Of a stretch of DNA of 64,000 nucleotides, positions 1 through 10,160 are shown in pieces. The stretch's first letter is position 1. Every line of letters starts with the position of its first letter. The position numbers and the translations under genes were made by a program. The notes beneath the pieces are model-generated. The model was not told the origin of the DNA and did no database searches. It saw only the letters and a program-made list of their open reading frames with translations. The stretch comes from Balanoglossus misakiensis (Eukaryota; Hemichordata): positions 7,936,001 to 8,000,000 of the forward strand of contig CM082595.2 of the NCBI GenBank assembly GCA_040954595.2. The letters run 5' to 3'.

Positions 1-139
1 TAGTAAGGAAGTCTGAACTACTAGGCCAAAATGCATGAGTCTACATCCAGGGTTTTAAGAGTCGACGTCACCACCACGTCAAAAAGAATACAACTTCTTT
101 GAGATACCCTAACTTGTTTGTATTCTTTCCATTTTGTAG

Positions 140-231
140 AGCAAGATATCCAGTTTGCATACACTGTCATACAAACTAGGTGTGATTATCTGAATATCCA
201 GACTGACAGCTGGGAGAGTGACGGTTGCCAG
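140..231 (+). CDS. Exon-like piece, first half of a GPS motif (polycystin/REJ-like)
   Basis: An open 30-codon stretch lies between a good acceptor (pyrimidine-rich, ending GTAG) and a donor CAG|GTATGC. It ends in SWESDGCQ after a cysteine in RCDYLN. This order (Cys-x-Tyr, then Trp followed by Gly-Cys) is the first half of the GPS autoproteolysis motif at the end of GAIN domains in polycystin-1/REJ-like proteins and adhesion GPCRs. It joins in phase to the piece at 430-525, which holds the second half. Only these two pieces are visible, so this may be the edge of a gene or a pseudogene fragment. The minus strand is also open here, so strand is inferred from the motif. Confidence 0.5.
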
Positions 232-429
232 GTATGCACAATGGTTCCTCAAAATATAATTTGGATTTAGCAGAATCAATTTTGTAATTTGAACCTAACC
301 GAATTCAATGCATCCTTTAGATATGACACAATTCAAACAGTAGGCAGGAGAAATTTGAGAACCTGTAATACTTTGTCATATTACTCACAGAAATGTTCCA
401 ACTTTTCTGCATTTATTTTAAATCCGTAG

Positions 430-525
430 GTTTCACCATTATCAAACGTCACCTCCACTGTGTGTCTGTGTAACCACCTGACGACATTTACATCCGGACT
501 GGCAACAACAATGAGATTACCCTAG
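430..525 (+). CDS. Exon-like piece, second half of a GPS motif, ending in a stop
   Basis: After an acceptor ending CCGTAG, 31 codons are open and include CLCNHLTTF, an excellent match to the GPS cleavage signature (Cys-x-Cys-Asn-His-Leu-Thr-x-Phe; cleavage in this family is between Leu and Thr). Joined to the previous piece it gives the full cysteine spacing of a GPS. TAG follows at 523-525 with no GT donor before it, whereas polycystins continue into membrane segments. This is therefore probably a truncated or pseudogene copy, or the exon end is non-canonical. The reverse strand of the same bases also looks exon-like (389-521), a competing reading. Confidence 0.5.
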   Translation, partial: VSPLSNVTSTVCLCNHLTTFTSGLATTMRLP

Positions 526-1246
526 AAAACGATTGGTTACATTCTAACCCATGATGCATTGTGATTGCCAACATGGCGGCAAAACAGTTGGTCCCTCCAC
601 ATAATGCTCACTGACCACACGAGGGCGATATGAACAGAATTTCATTTTTATCAGATTAGTCCAATGGATTTTTGGCCACTTAGGCCTCCAGAGTTATTAA
701 TCATGCTTCATTCGTCCTTACCATACTAACACAAACTATATTATAGATAATATATCATGGTGTCATTTAGGCCAAACCACCATCATCACTATTCTCTGCC
801 GAGTCTTTGGAGTATATGCCATGAGTAATTTATTCAGAAAAATTGAATTCGTTATTCACAAATGTGTAAATCATTATTATTCGATTGAATTTATTGTCAA
901 AATATACAAAAAAAACTGTGATTAATTTTCAATTCGAACAATTGTTGGATTCCAGATTGAAATACAATCATTATTATGTTGGTGTTCATGTATCTCGTGG
1001 TTGTTAATGTAAGATGTCTATTTCAAATTAAATCTATATGTTTACATATTTAAACACTCAACTCAATAGTAATTTTAGTAGGCTATTTGTTCATTCTTGT
1101 ATTTTTACAGTCACACATATAGTTACCCATTTCAAGTATGCCTTACATGTTGTCGTTTTGAAAGCTTTGTATATTTAAATACTTGCATGTTATCCTTCTT
1201 TTAAAAAAAAGTAGAAACCTGCCGATGAAAACATCAGGGGCTAGTT
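526..1246. other. No gene seen; AT-rich spacer
   Basis: AT-rich sequence without a convincing exon. I looked for further polycystin exons after the GPS piece and saw none. It ends at the hairpin that opens the next repeat. Confidence 0.5.
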
Positions 1247-1297
1247 AGGGGCACAAGCCTATCGGGCTTGTGCCCCTATTGGTATTGTTGGAATTTT
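1247..1297 (+). mobile_element. 5' terminal hairpin of the outer repeat copy
   Basis: A perfect inverted repeat (GGGGCACAAGCC, five-base loop, GGCTTGTGCCCC) is followed by ATTGGTATTGTTGG and a T run. The same 11-mer GCTTGTGCCCC recurs only at the 3' end of the diverged copy at 5413-5423. The 51 bases here are therefore best read as the 5' end of the copy whose body is 4236-5447, split by insertion of the copies at 1298-4235. Confidence 0.6.
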
Positions 1298-1511
1298 TAG
1301 GGCCCAAGCGCAAGCCAGCGCTTGGGCCCTATTGGTTTCGTTGGGGTTTTTCTGTCTTTCCTTCTTTCTTCTTTCTTCTTTCTTTCTTTATTCTTGTGTC
1401 AATTCTTTGTCGCTCTAGATCTCAGACACCGCTGCAGGTACACTTCTGAAACTTGCTACAGTGGTCAAGGTCAATGAGTAGTCGTGCATTGAACCTGTGA
1501 ATTTTTAATTA

Positions 1512-1521
1512 GTCACGTGAC
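1512..1521. promoter_or_regulatory. GTCACGTGAC palindrome (E-box/CLEAR-type motif)
   Basis: A perfect ten-base palindrome, identical at 2946-2955, 4371-4380 and 9727-9736, one per repeat copy. It equals the CLEAR consensus bound by TFEB/MITF-type bHLH-ZIP factors. Binding in this organism is an inference only. Confidence 0.45.
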
Positions 1522-2124
1522 CTGGCGGCCATCTTGGATTTTCTGAAAAAATGCAAATCTCAGATCTCAGAAACTACAAGTCAGATCAACTTCAAATTTG
1601 GCATGCTGGTAGACTACCTTCTGCCCATCATTTTTGTAATTGGAAATTATGCTGACAATGTTGCAGTTTTTTTGCTACAATTTTATTTCTGAAATCTGGC
1701 TTAAATTTCAAAAATCTTCTTCTCCAGAACCGGTGATAACCGAGACACGGGGTTTGAAGTATGTGGTCACCTAACTGATGTCTATCAAGTTTGCGAAGAT
1801 CATTGTGATTGGTCGAAGATTATGGCGGCCATATTGGATTTTCGAAAAACCATAGTAAAACTTCAAAAATCTTCTTCTCAAGAACCGGCGATAATTGAGT
1901 CACAAGATTTGGGCAGTATGGTCACTATACTGATGTCTATCAAGTTTGCAAAGAGCATTGTGATTGGTTGAAGATTATGGCGGCCATATTGGATTTTGCG
2001 AAAAACGATTAAAAAGTAAAAATTCCCTTTCTAGCCTAAAAATTGATAGCACAGAAATTCTTTTTATGGATATGAATCATCATATGACTACAATGTGCTA
2101 TAAATATTTTGGTAATTTTGGCAA

Positions 2125-2137
2125 TGACCTTTGACCT
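2125..2137. promoter_or_regulatory. DR1-type nuclear receptor motif, repeated
   Basis: TGACCTTTGACCT is the complement of AGGTCAAAGGTCA, the canonical direct repeat with one-base spacing bound by HNF4 and RXR heterodimers. Perfect copies occur at 2125, 2395, 2633, 3559, 3830, 4068 and 5335, and one with a single change at 4830. All lie in the hairpin-ended repeat family. Function is inferred from motif identity only. Confidence 0.45.
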
Positions 2138-2798
2138 ACTTTTGACGCATCATTTTTCTGCATATCTTATTCCAGGCTAACCAATAGGGCTATAAGTTTG
2201 GTTTTTGAGGTATGTGGATTAGTGTGTGATCAAAATATTTTGCTACTTTTCACGACCCCTTTGACCCCTGCTGACCTCATTAATTATGTGCATAGCTAAT
2301 TACAGGCGAACCAATAGACCTAGAGGTTTTGTTTTTGTTGGACAGGACCAGTATGGGGTCAAATGTTTTTACCCAAATGTTGGGTGACCTCGGGTGACCT
2401 TTGACCTACTTTTGCATATCTTGACATCCATAGCAGATACAGCGTTGGCGTTTGGAGGTATGGGGCCATAATGAAAAGCCAAAGTTTTGGGTCACCTCTG
2501 ACACCTGCTTAACTCATTATTTATGTGCATACCTAATTTCGGGCTAACCAAAAGGGCTAGAGATCTGGTTTTTGTTGGACATAGACCACTATGGGTCAAA
2601 ATTTTCTGCCCAAATTGTGGGTGACCTCTGGGTGACCTTTGACCTACTTAACACTATATCAACACCAAACATAGATATAATCTTGATATTTCATGGGATA
2701 AAACACAGCATTATGTTCCTACTCATTAATTATGTGCATATCTGATAATCAGATCAGATAATAGAGCTTGGGCCCGGACAATGCTGCTTGCAGCTTTA

Positions 2799-4235
2799 TC
2801 TGTCTTTCTTTCTTTCTTTCTTTTTTCTTGTGTCATTTCTTTGTTGCTCTAGATCTCAGACACCGCTGCAGGTACACTTCTGAAACTTGCTACAGTGGTC
2901 AAGGTCAATGAGTAGTCGTGCATTGAACCCATGAATTTTTAATTAGTCACGTGACCTGGCGGCCATATTGGATTTTCTGAAAAAATGCAAATCTCAGATC
3001 TCAGAAACTACAAGTCAGATCGACTTCAAATTTGGCGTGCAGGTAGACTACCTTCTGTCAATCATTTTTGTAATAGGAAATTATGCTGACAAAGTTGCAG
3101 TTTTTTTGCTACAATTTTTTTTCTGAAATCTGGCTTAAATTTCAAAAATCTTCTTCTCCAGAACCGGTGATAACCGAGACACGGGGTTTGGGGTATGTGG
3201 TCACCTAACTGATGTCTATCAAGTTTGCGAAGATCATTATGATTGGTCGAAGATTACGGTGGCCATATTGGATTTTCGAAAAACCCTAGTAAAATTTCAA
3301 AAATCTTCTTCTCAAGAACCGGCGATAACCGAGTCACAACATTTGGTGTGTGTGGTCATTAAGCAGATGTCTAACAACTTTGCGAAGGGGATTATGATTG
3401 GTCGAAGATTATGGCGGCCATATTGGATTTTGTGAAAAACGATTAAAAAGAAAAAATTCCCTTTCTAGCCTAAAAATTGATAGCACAGAAATTCTTTTTA
3501 TGGATATGAATCATCATATGCCAAGAATAAGCTATAAATATTTTGGTAATTTTGGCAATGACCTTTGACCTACTTTTGACGCATCATTTTTCTGCATATC
3601 TAATTCCAGGCTAACCAATAGGGCTATAAGTTTGGTTTTTGATGTATGTGGATTTGTATGTGATCAAAAAATGTTGCTACTTTTCATGACCCCTTTGACC
3701 TCTGCTGGCCTCATTAAATATGCACATACCTAATTACAGGTGAACCAATAGACCTAGAGGTTTTGTTTTTGTTATACATGGACCAGTATGGGGTAAAACT
3801 ATTTTGCCCAAATGTTGGGTGACCTCGGGTGACCTTTGACCTACTTTTGCATATCTTGACATCCACAGCAGATACAGCCTTGGCGTTTGGAGGTATGGGG
3901 CCATAATGAAAAGCCAAAGTTTTGGGTCACCTGTGACACCTGCTTAACTCATTATTTATGTGTATACCTAATTCTGGGCTAACCAAAAGGGCTAGAGATC
4001 TGGTTTTTATTGGACATGGACCACTATGGGTCAAAATTTTTTGCCCAAATTGTGGGTGATCTCTGGGTGACCTTTGACCTACTTAACACTATATCAACAC
4101 CAAGCATAGATATAACCTTGATAATTGATGGTATAAAACACAGCATTATGTTTCTACTCATTAATTATGTGCATATCTAATAATCTGATCAGATAATAGA
4201 GCTTGGGCCCGGACAATGCTGCTTGCAGCTTTAAT
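2799..4235 (+). mobile_element. Hairpin-ended unclassified repeat, inner copy 2 (tandem)
   Basis: A near-identical tandem copy of the body of copy 1, beginning at the same CTTT-rich microsatellite and ending with GCTTGGGCCC (4201-4210) and GCTGCTTGCAGC (4218-4229). It lacks its own 5' hairpin, so it looks like a duplication of the body plus 3' end, perhaps by unequal exchange in the microsatellite. No coding capacity. Confidence 0.7.
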
Positions 4236-5447
4236 TCTTATTATTATTCTTCTTCTTCCGAGAAATATGTCATTGTAGATCTGGAAAACCGCAGCACCTA
4301 GGGGGCCGAAACTTGGTAGGGTGGTAGGGGCCAATGAGTAGATGTGCAGTGGCTCGTGAATATTTAATTAGTCACGTGACCTGGCGGCCATATTGGATTT
4401 CCTGAAAATCGTTAAACGAGTCCTTCTCAAAAACCACTGGGCTGATCGAGTTCAAATTTGGTGTGCAGGTAGCCTACCTTATGTCCATCATTTTACCCTA
4501 TTGAAATCATGACGTCACACATAAAGTTTTTTTGCTACAATTGTTTTTCTGAAAAACTACTTAAAACTTTAAAAATCTTCTTCTCCAGAACCAGCGATTG
4601 CCGAGTCACGGGATTCGGGGAATGTGGTCACCTAACCTATGTCTATCAAGTTTGCGAAGCGCACTGTGATTGGTCGATCATTATGGCGGCCATGTTGGAT
4701 TTTCGGAAAACCATTGAAAATGAAAATTCCGTTTTGTGGCCAAAATGTTGACAGCACGGAAATTCTTTTTTTGGATATGAGTCATCATATGACCGAAAGT
4801 TGTCACAATTTTTCGGGGCAATTTTCACATGACCTTTGACCCAGTTTTAAAACAACTAATTATATATGCATATTCCCCATACCTCCTCTTGTCAAAGCAC
4901 CACAGTCATGAATTTTGTGGACATGGGTACCAATGCTGCCAGGACATGACACAAATATTTTGGTAATTTTGGCAATGACCCTTGACCTATTTCTGAAACA
5001 TCATTTTTCTGCATATCTAATTCCAGGCTAACCAATAGGGCTAGAGGTCTGGTCTTAGTTGGACATGGCCCACCCTGGGGTCAAAATTTTATGCCCAAAT
5101 TTTGGGTGACCTTTGATGACCTTTGATCTACTTTCCCATATCTCAGCATCCACAGCAGTTAGAGTCCTGGCTTTTGGGGGGCAGATGGAGCGCATATGGA
5201 GTCTTACACAAGACCTCATTAATTATGCGCAAACCTAATTCTAGGTGAACCAATAGAGCTAGGGGTCTGGTTTTTGTTGGACCTAGACTTGTATGGGGTC
5301 CGATTTTTTTGCCCAAATTTGGGGTGACCTCAAGTGACCTTTGACCTACTTTCCCATATCTTGGTATCCACAGCTGATACAGCCTCGGCATTTGCTGGTT
5401 ACCATGGGAACCGCTTGTGCCCCGCCAACGCTGCTTGCAGCTTTAAT
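4236..5447 (+). mobile_element. Hairpin-ended unclassified repeat, outer diverged copy
   Basis: About 1.2 kb, clearly related to copies 1 and 2 (same order of motifs: GTCACGTGACCTGGCGGCC, several TGACCTTTGACC blocks, terminal GCTGCTTGCAGCTTTAATT) but diverged and shorter. Its 3' end carries GCTTGTGCCCC (5413-5423), which matches the hairpin at 1247 and not the ends of copies 1 and 2. No protein is encoded. Confidence 0.65.
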
Positions 5448-6405
5448 TATCCTTGGTGTTGTTTGTTGCGAGTTTCAATTGTTATATTTTAAATGAACGA
5501 CTCATATTGTATCAAATTAAAAATTCAAAATGGCCGCCAATCTATGTGTTAACTGTATGGAGAAAAATTAAAGTAGTAATTTTCACGACAACAAGGTGGT
5601 GAATGAATTATTTTCTTCTTTGTTTCCAAAAAGACTCCTTATAAAACTTAATATTGCAAAGAATTAAAAGGTTTGGATGACTATTATTTTTCCTAAAGCA
5701 AGTAAAAAAAACACAGAAAATTATTCCAAGGTGACATTTGCACATTTGTTAAGGATAGGTACAGTTCACAGTCACGTGGGAATTGAAATGTAAATACACA
5801 ACGTTTGTGCCTGTGACATAGGGGATTGTCGTGTGGTACTGTTGAATGTAAAGTCGATTCTTTTGATGTCAAATTCTTTGGCTTCTCTTTGTGAGTGTAA
5901 TGAAAGACTACAAACATTTGGGTCAATTCAACCGGCTTCATCAAATATTACACTATGAATTTAGATCTTAGCATTGCACCAATCATTTCCCGGGGGCAAA
6001 CCATAGCATACATTGTCATTGTATATCAATATTCAACTTTGCCCCCCAAAAGAGAAACAATGCCAAATATTCTTGATCTAAATTGTTTTGGGGTGCATCA
6101 TCGTCCCTTACAAATATAGTTCACTCGATAACGTCGGTCGGCACGCTGCAAAATTTGGGTTCAGAGACAAAAATGTTTCTAGTCGAAAAATCCTGCAGTT
6201 TGTAGATGTAATCAGCAAAAGAGGTGGTACAGCCATGGTCAGAATGTACACTCTCAGCAGACTGTCTCATTTAGGCTTGATCCTGTTTTTTGGATACGGT
6301 GTCGATCGATAGTCTGTATGCTCTGATGATTGTCCTATTATGACTTCCCCTCTGGTGTTGCAATGTTAACATTATTTACTTTCTTCTATCTCTTACAAAA
6401 TCAAA
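5448..6405. other. No gene seen
   Basis: AT-rich spacer between the repeat cluster and the DIRS-like remnant. Short open frames here have no recognisable motif. Confidence 0.45.
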
Positions 6406-7190
6406 AGTGCCCCGTTTGGAGTTCCTCTGTTTTCAAGTGAAGAAAAAGTTTAGCATATCTCATCAGAAGAAAATGAAGTTCGTGAAATTACGGAAAGACA
6501 TCTTACGTAGCCTCTTTGTTTCTGTCAAAACCCTTCAGCGAATTGATGAGGAAATGTGTTTCGTTGTTGGTGGCCGTTGTATAATGTATATTCAGCAGAT
6601 GGCAGCTCCTTTGTCTAAGGTTGAGAAAGAGGGAGGTCTTATATTTCGTCACCCAGAGTTACGTGATGAAATCTTACGCTGGGAGAGGTTGGAAACAGGG
6701 AATATATACAGTCAATGGAAAGAAGAGAAATATGTCAACATTCACAAGTGATGCTTCTCAGTATGCTTGGGGCGGTATCTGTATGTCTGGAGAAAGGAGA
6801 GGGGAGATTAGAGATTACTGGGGTACGAATATGCAAGAAAACTGTTAGCGTATAAGGAGAGTAAGGCGCTTAAGAAAACATTACTGTCATTTGAATGTGT
6901 GGTCCGCAATACCCGGGTTATTGCTTATACTGATAACAAAACGCTAATACATTGCTGGCGGAATTTGAGAAGTAGAAGCAAGGATATGAATAACGCCTTG
7001 AAGACTATATATGAGGTAGTGATTTGGATATCACTTTTAGAAATGCGGTATATTCCGTCCAGTGCCAATCCAGCTGATTCCCCTTCCAATACTTACCTCT
7101 CAGGATGCACGGTTTATCTCGAGCTATTGGCAGATGATTGACAGGGAATTTGGTTATATCTTAATATTTAAACAGGTAGGTTATAGAAAG
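6406..7190 (+). pseudogene. DIRS-like reverse transcriptase C-terminus and RNase H, broken
   Basis: Three frames together read like the end of the RT and the RNase H of tyrosine-recombinase (DIRS-like) retroelements: a thumb-like segment (FLCFQVKKKFSI, then KKMKFVKLRKDIL and VKTLQR), then FTSDASQYAWGG, then YTDNKTLIHCW and YIPSSANPADSPS. A frameshift lies before QDARFI, which aligns with the usual end of this module. Frameshifts near 6740, 6848 and 7090 break it. No catalytic RT palm is present, so this is a 5'-truncated fragment. No terminal repeats are visible beside it. Related tyrosine recombinase sequence occurs at 38149-38396. Confidence 0.65.
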
Positions 7191-7440
7191 AGTATTTTAA
7201 GGTGTTTTATTGTTTCAGCATCCTGAAAGATTTGTCGAACTGATCACTCCAGTTGTAGCATCTATTCAAATTATCTATGATGAAATTCAAGAGCTCTATG
7301 CAATTTACGGTCTATTAAAATTGTGGTGATTTCAATTCTTTGTATTAATCTTGACTCGCACTTAATTTCATATAAGTTTACACGCAAATAATATTCATTG
7401 TTTGATACTTACATGGACAAACAACAGCAACTATCAATTG

Positions 7441-7446
7441 AATGAC
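7441..7446 (+). repeat. Outer target-site duplication, left (AATGAC)
   Basis: AATGAC abuts the TGTATCACC end of E1 and occurs again directly after the GGTGATACA end of E2 at 31360-31365. The 6-bp direct repeat flanks the whole 24-kb structure. Confidence 0.75.
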
Positions 7447-7848
7447 TGTATCACCCCAATATGTAATACTAACCCAATATGTAATAACACTTAACCCAAT
7501 ATGTAATAAACTTTAATTCTACATGTAATAAACGTTATCAGCTAGCTGCATATGTAATAAACGTTAACCCTATATGTTATAAACTTGAATTTTACATGAA
7601 ATAAACGTTTTCAGTTAACCCTATATGTAATACACGTTAACCCTATATGTAATAAACTTTAATTCTACATGAAATAACGTTAATTCTACATGAAAAAACG
7701 TTATTAGTTAACCCTATATGTAATAAACGTTAACCCTATATGTAATAAACTTTAACCCAATATGTAACACTAACCCAATATGTAATAACACTAACCCAAT
7801 ATGTAATAACACCTTAACCCAATATGTAATACTAACCCAATATGTAAT

Positions 7849-9878
7849 TAAAGCTGCAAGCAGCGTTGAAGGGGCTCAAGCATACAGTGAATAACTATTA
7901 GACTCCATTCAGGGTTGTACCATTCAAATGCGTAGGTTGTATGTATTTGCTCTCGATGTTGAGATATGGGGAAGTAGGCAACCACCCGAAATGCATGTCC
8001 TACAAGCAAAAACACTACAACCAAAGGTGAACTTCTACGTTGTAAGTACTTCAGTAAGTACTTCAAAGGTCAGCTGAGGGTACCCGAAATTGGGCCAAAA
8101 TTAGGATTCTTATTTGGTTCATATTCAAGACTACGGAAAATCCTCGCCCTTTGGGTTTGTCAAATTAGGTATGGCCATAATAATGAGTTACGCAAGTAAG
8201 TTACAGGTGGCCCCAGGAATTTAGCATTTCATGACGCAGAGGGACCTACCCTACCCCTCCAAACACGTGGTTATATATGATGTGCATGCTAACATATGGA
8301 AACCAGGTCAATGGACACCTGACGTCATTCAAAAATTTGACAAAAAAATTTCATTCCTGTTTATGTTCTGCAACAAATCCTACATTTGCAGCCCTTTCAC
8401 TTTGCCTACCATTAGGTATGCACGTAATACATGAATCAAGCAGGTGTCACAGGTATCCCCCTGTATTTGGCATTTCATGATAGTTTCGTCCCTCCAAATA
8501 CCAAAGCTGCACCTGTACAACGTGCTGAGATATGGCACTGTACGACAGAGGTCATCCAAATCACCTTGTACGTTTGGGCAAAAACCAACTGACACTTACA
8601 TTCGTCCCTGTGGAACAAAAACCACACATATCGCCCTGTTGGTTACTGTAAAATTAAATGTGCAAAATCAATAATGACTTAGGCAGGTGCAACAGGTGAC
8701 CCCGCCTTTGGTATATCATTATAGTCCCATCCGTATATCCCCCACGCCAAAGCTGCATGCATCTGCTGTTATTCACAAAGCAAAAGTAGGTGAAATGTCA
8801 CATAAGGTCGCCCACAACTTGACAGGAAAATCGGACTTCATATTGATCCATGTGCAACAAATACCACGCTAGCATCCCTTTCATTGACCCCACAATTACG
8901 CATGCACATAATTGAGTTACGCAGGTGTCACAGGTGACCCCCCGAATCGGGCGTATTTGTTGGTCCCATACAGCTGCATGAAGGTGCGTGCCATTATGGG
9001 GGACCTGATAACCCCCACGGCCACCTGCGGGCCGACCCCCATACTGAACGTCCAGTTGCAACGTCACGACTGAAGTAGGAACTTTTGAACGGCAACAAAG
9101 CCTGATCTCTGATTATTGCTGGTACCATACTCCCTTCGTGCAAGAAAATCACTGGTCTGCTTAAGTATATCGGCCAATTTCCCGAACTACTATCCAGTAC
9201 ATGTGACTCCCACAACATTAGCGACTGAGGGTCAAAGTCCGCTGCCGCATTACATTGAATGTTAACCAGTGTAGCCGGGTCTGCGTAGACACATTTGAAC
9301 GGCAACAGCTAACAAACTCAGCGTAATTCAATAAAACCCCTTAACACAGCCTGAACTCCGATAATGTGTTGTCCCAAAATTCATTCCATGGAAAATAATC
9401 ACTGGTCTGTTAACGTATTTCAGTCGATTTTCCAAGGACTACTGCAACCCGCCAGAAGTGAGTACATGTACCCTGCTAATGAGATCTCCACAACATTACG
9501 TAATGACGGTCAAAGTCCGATGCCCTAGTGTTCGTCCTCAGCCCACCAAAAATGCGAAAAATATTACAAAAACCTTCTTCTCAAAATCGACGTGGCCTAG
9601 GACCTTGAAATTTGTCACAGGGGATTTTGGTCATATGGTATACAAAGTTTGAGAAAAGAATTCAAATGCCGCCATTAACGTGCAAATTAGGTCAATTTAA
9701 AAATTTTGCTCGATTATAGCCACTAAGTCACGTGACTAATTACAAATTCAAAGGGCAGGTGCACAAGTACTCATGGGCCCCAACCACCGTGCCAAGTGTC
9801 ACAGGGGTACGTCCAGGGATGTTTGAGAAAAACGGGAGCAAAAAAACGACTCAAGAAGAAAGAAGAAAAACTCCAGCA
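7849..9878 (-). mobile_element. Hairpin-ended repeat copy inserted in E1 (reverse orientation)
   Basis: Read on the minus strand it ends with GCTTGAGCCCC (7871-7881), then GCTGCTTGCAGC and CTTTAATT, and starts near 9878 with GGAGTTTTTCTTCTTTC. This is the same plan as the repeats at 1247-5447. It shares AATTAGTCACGTGAC but is strongly diverged and lacks the 5' hairpin. It interrupts the AATATGTAAT repeats of E1 and is absent from E2, so it inserted after the two E copies separated. No coding frame. Confidence 0.65.
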
Positions 9879-9931
9879 ATAACACTTTAACCCAATATGT
9901 AATAACACTGCCCTAATGTGATTGAATATGT

Positions 9932-10160
9932 ATTATATTATACCAGTATATTGATGGTGTAAATCACGCCATTTGATTGGTCGAGACACGACACGTGCCC
10001 GTGATATATTAGCCATATACCACAGTCATCATAGTCAAAGATATGCCTTTTTAAAATGTTTTATGCAAAGTTTCAAAATACTGGCATAATATGCGTGCGT
10101 ATATGTCGTTAACTGGTCAAAATCTCGTGGTATACCATGGCTGGGGGTGTTTTATTGCTT
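9932..10160. mobile_element. Small insertion in E1 absent from E2
   Basis: Comparing E1 with the reverse complement of E2, GAATATGTA and ATATTAACCCAATAGAG are adjacent in E2 but separated by about 230 bp in E1. The inserted segment has imperfect complementary ends (TATACCAG near the left, GTGGTATACC near the right), suggesting a small foldback element. Boundaries are approximate. Confidence 0.45.

Larger units (their letters stand above)
1298..2798 (+). mobile_element. Hairpin-ended unclassified repeat, inner copy 1
   Basis: Starts with a 14-bp-arm hairpin (TAGGGCCCAAGCGC and its complement, 1298-1331), then ATTGGTTTCGTTGG, a T run and a CTTT-rich microsatellite. It ends with GCTTGGGCCC (2766-2775) and the palindrome GCTGCTTGCAGC (2783-2794) before CTTTA. 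No protein-coding potential is seen. Its body contains degenerate repeats of about 230 bp, each with 'gggtgacctttgacctac'. It is closely similar to copy 2. The superfamily is unknown: the 3' palindrome near the end recalls Helitrons, but the Helitron CTRR end is not evident. Confidence 0.7.

Noticed and set aside
1298-5447. Helitron assignment for the hairpin-ended repeats
   Set aside because: A palindrome near the 3' end is present, but no CTRR end or 5' TC could be fixed, and complementary 5'/3' ends are not a Helitron trait.
3714-5944. Short frames in the repeat cluster and spacer (for example 4509-4751 and 5693-5944) as genes
   Set aside because: They translate non-coding repeat or AT-rich sequence and contain no recognisable motif.
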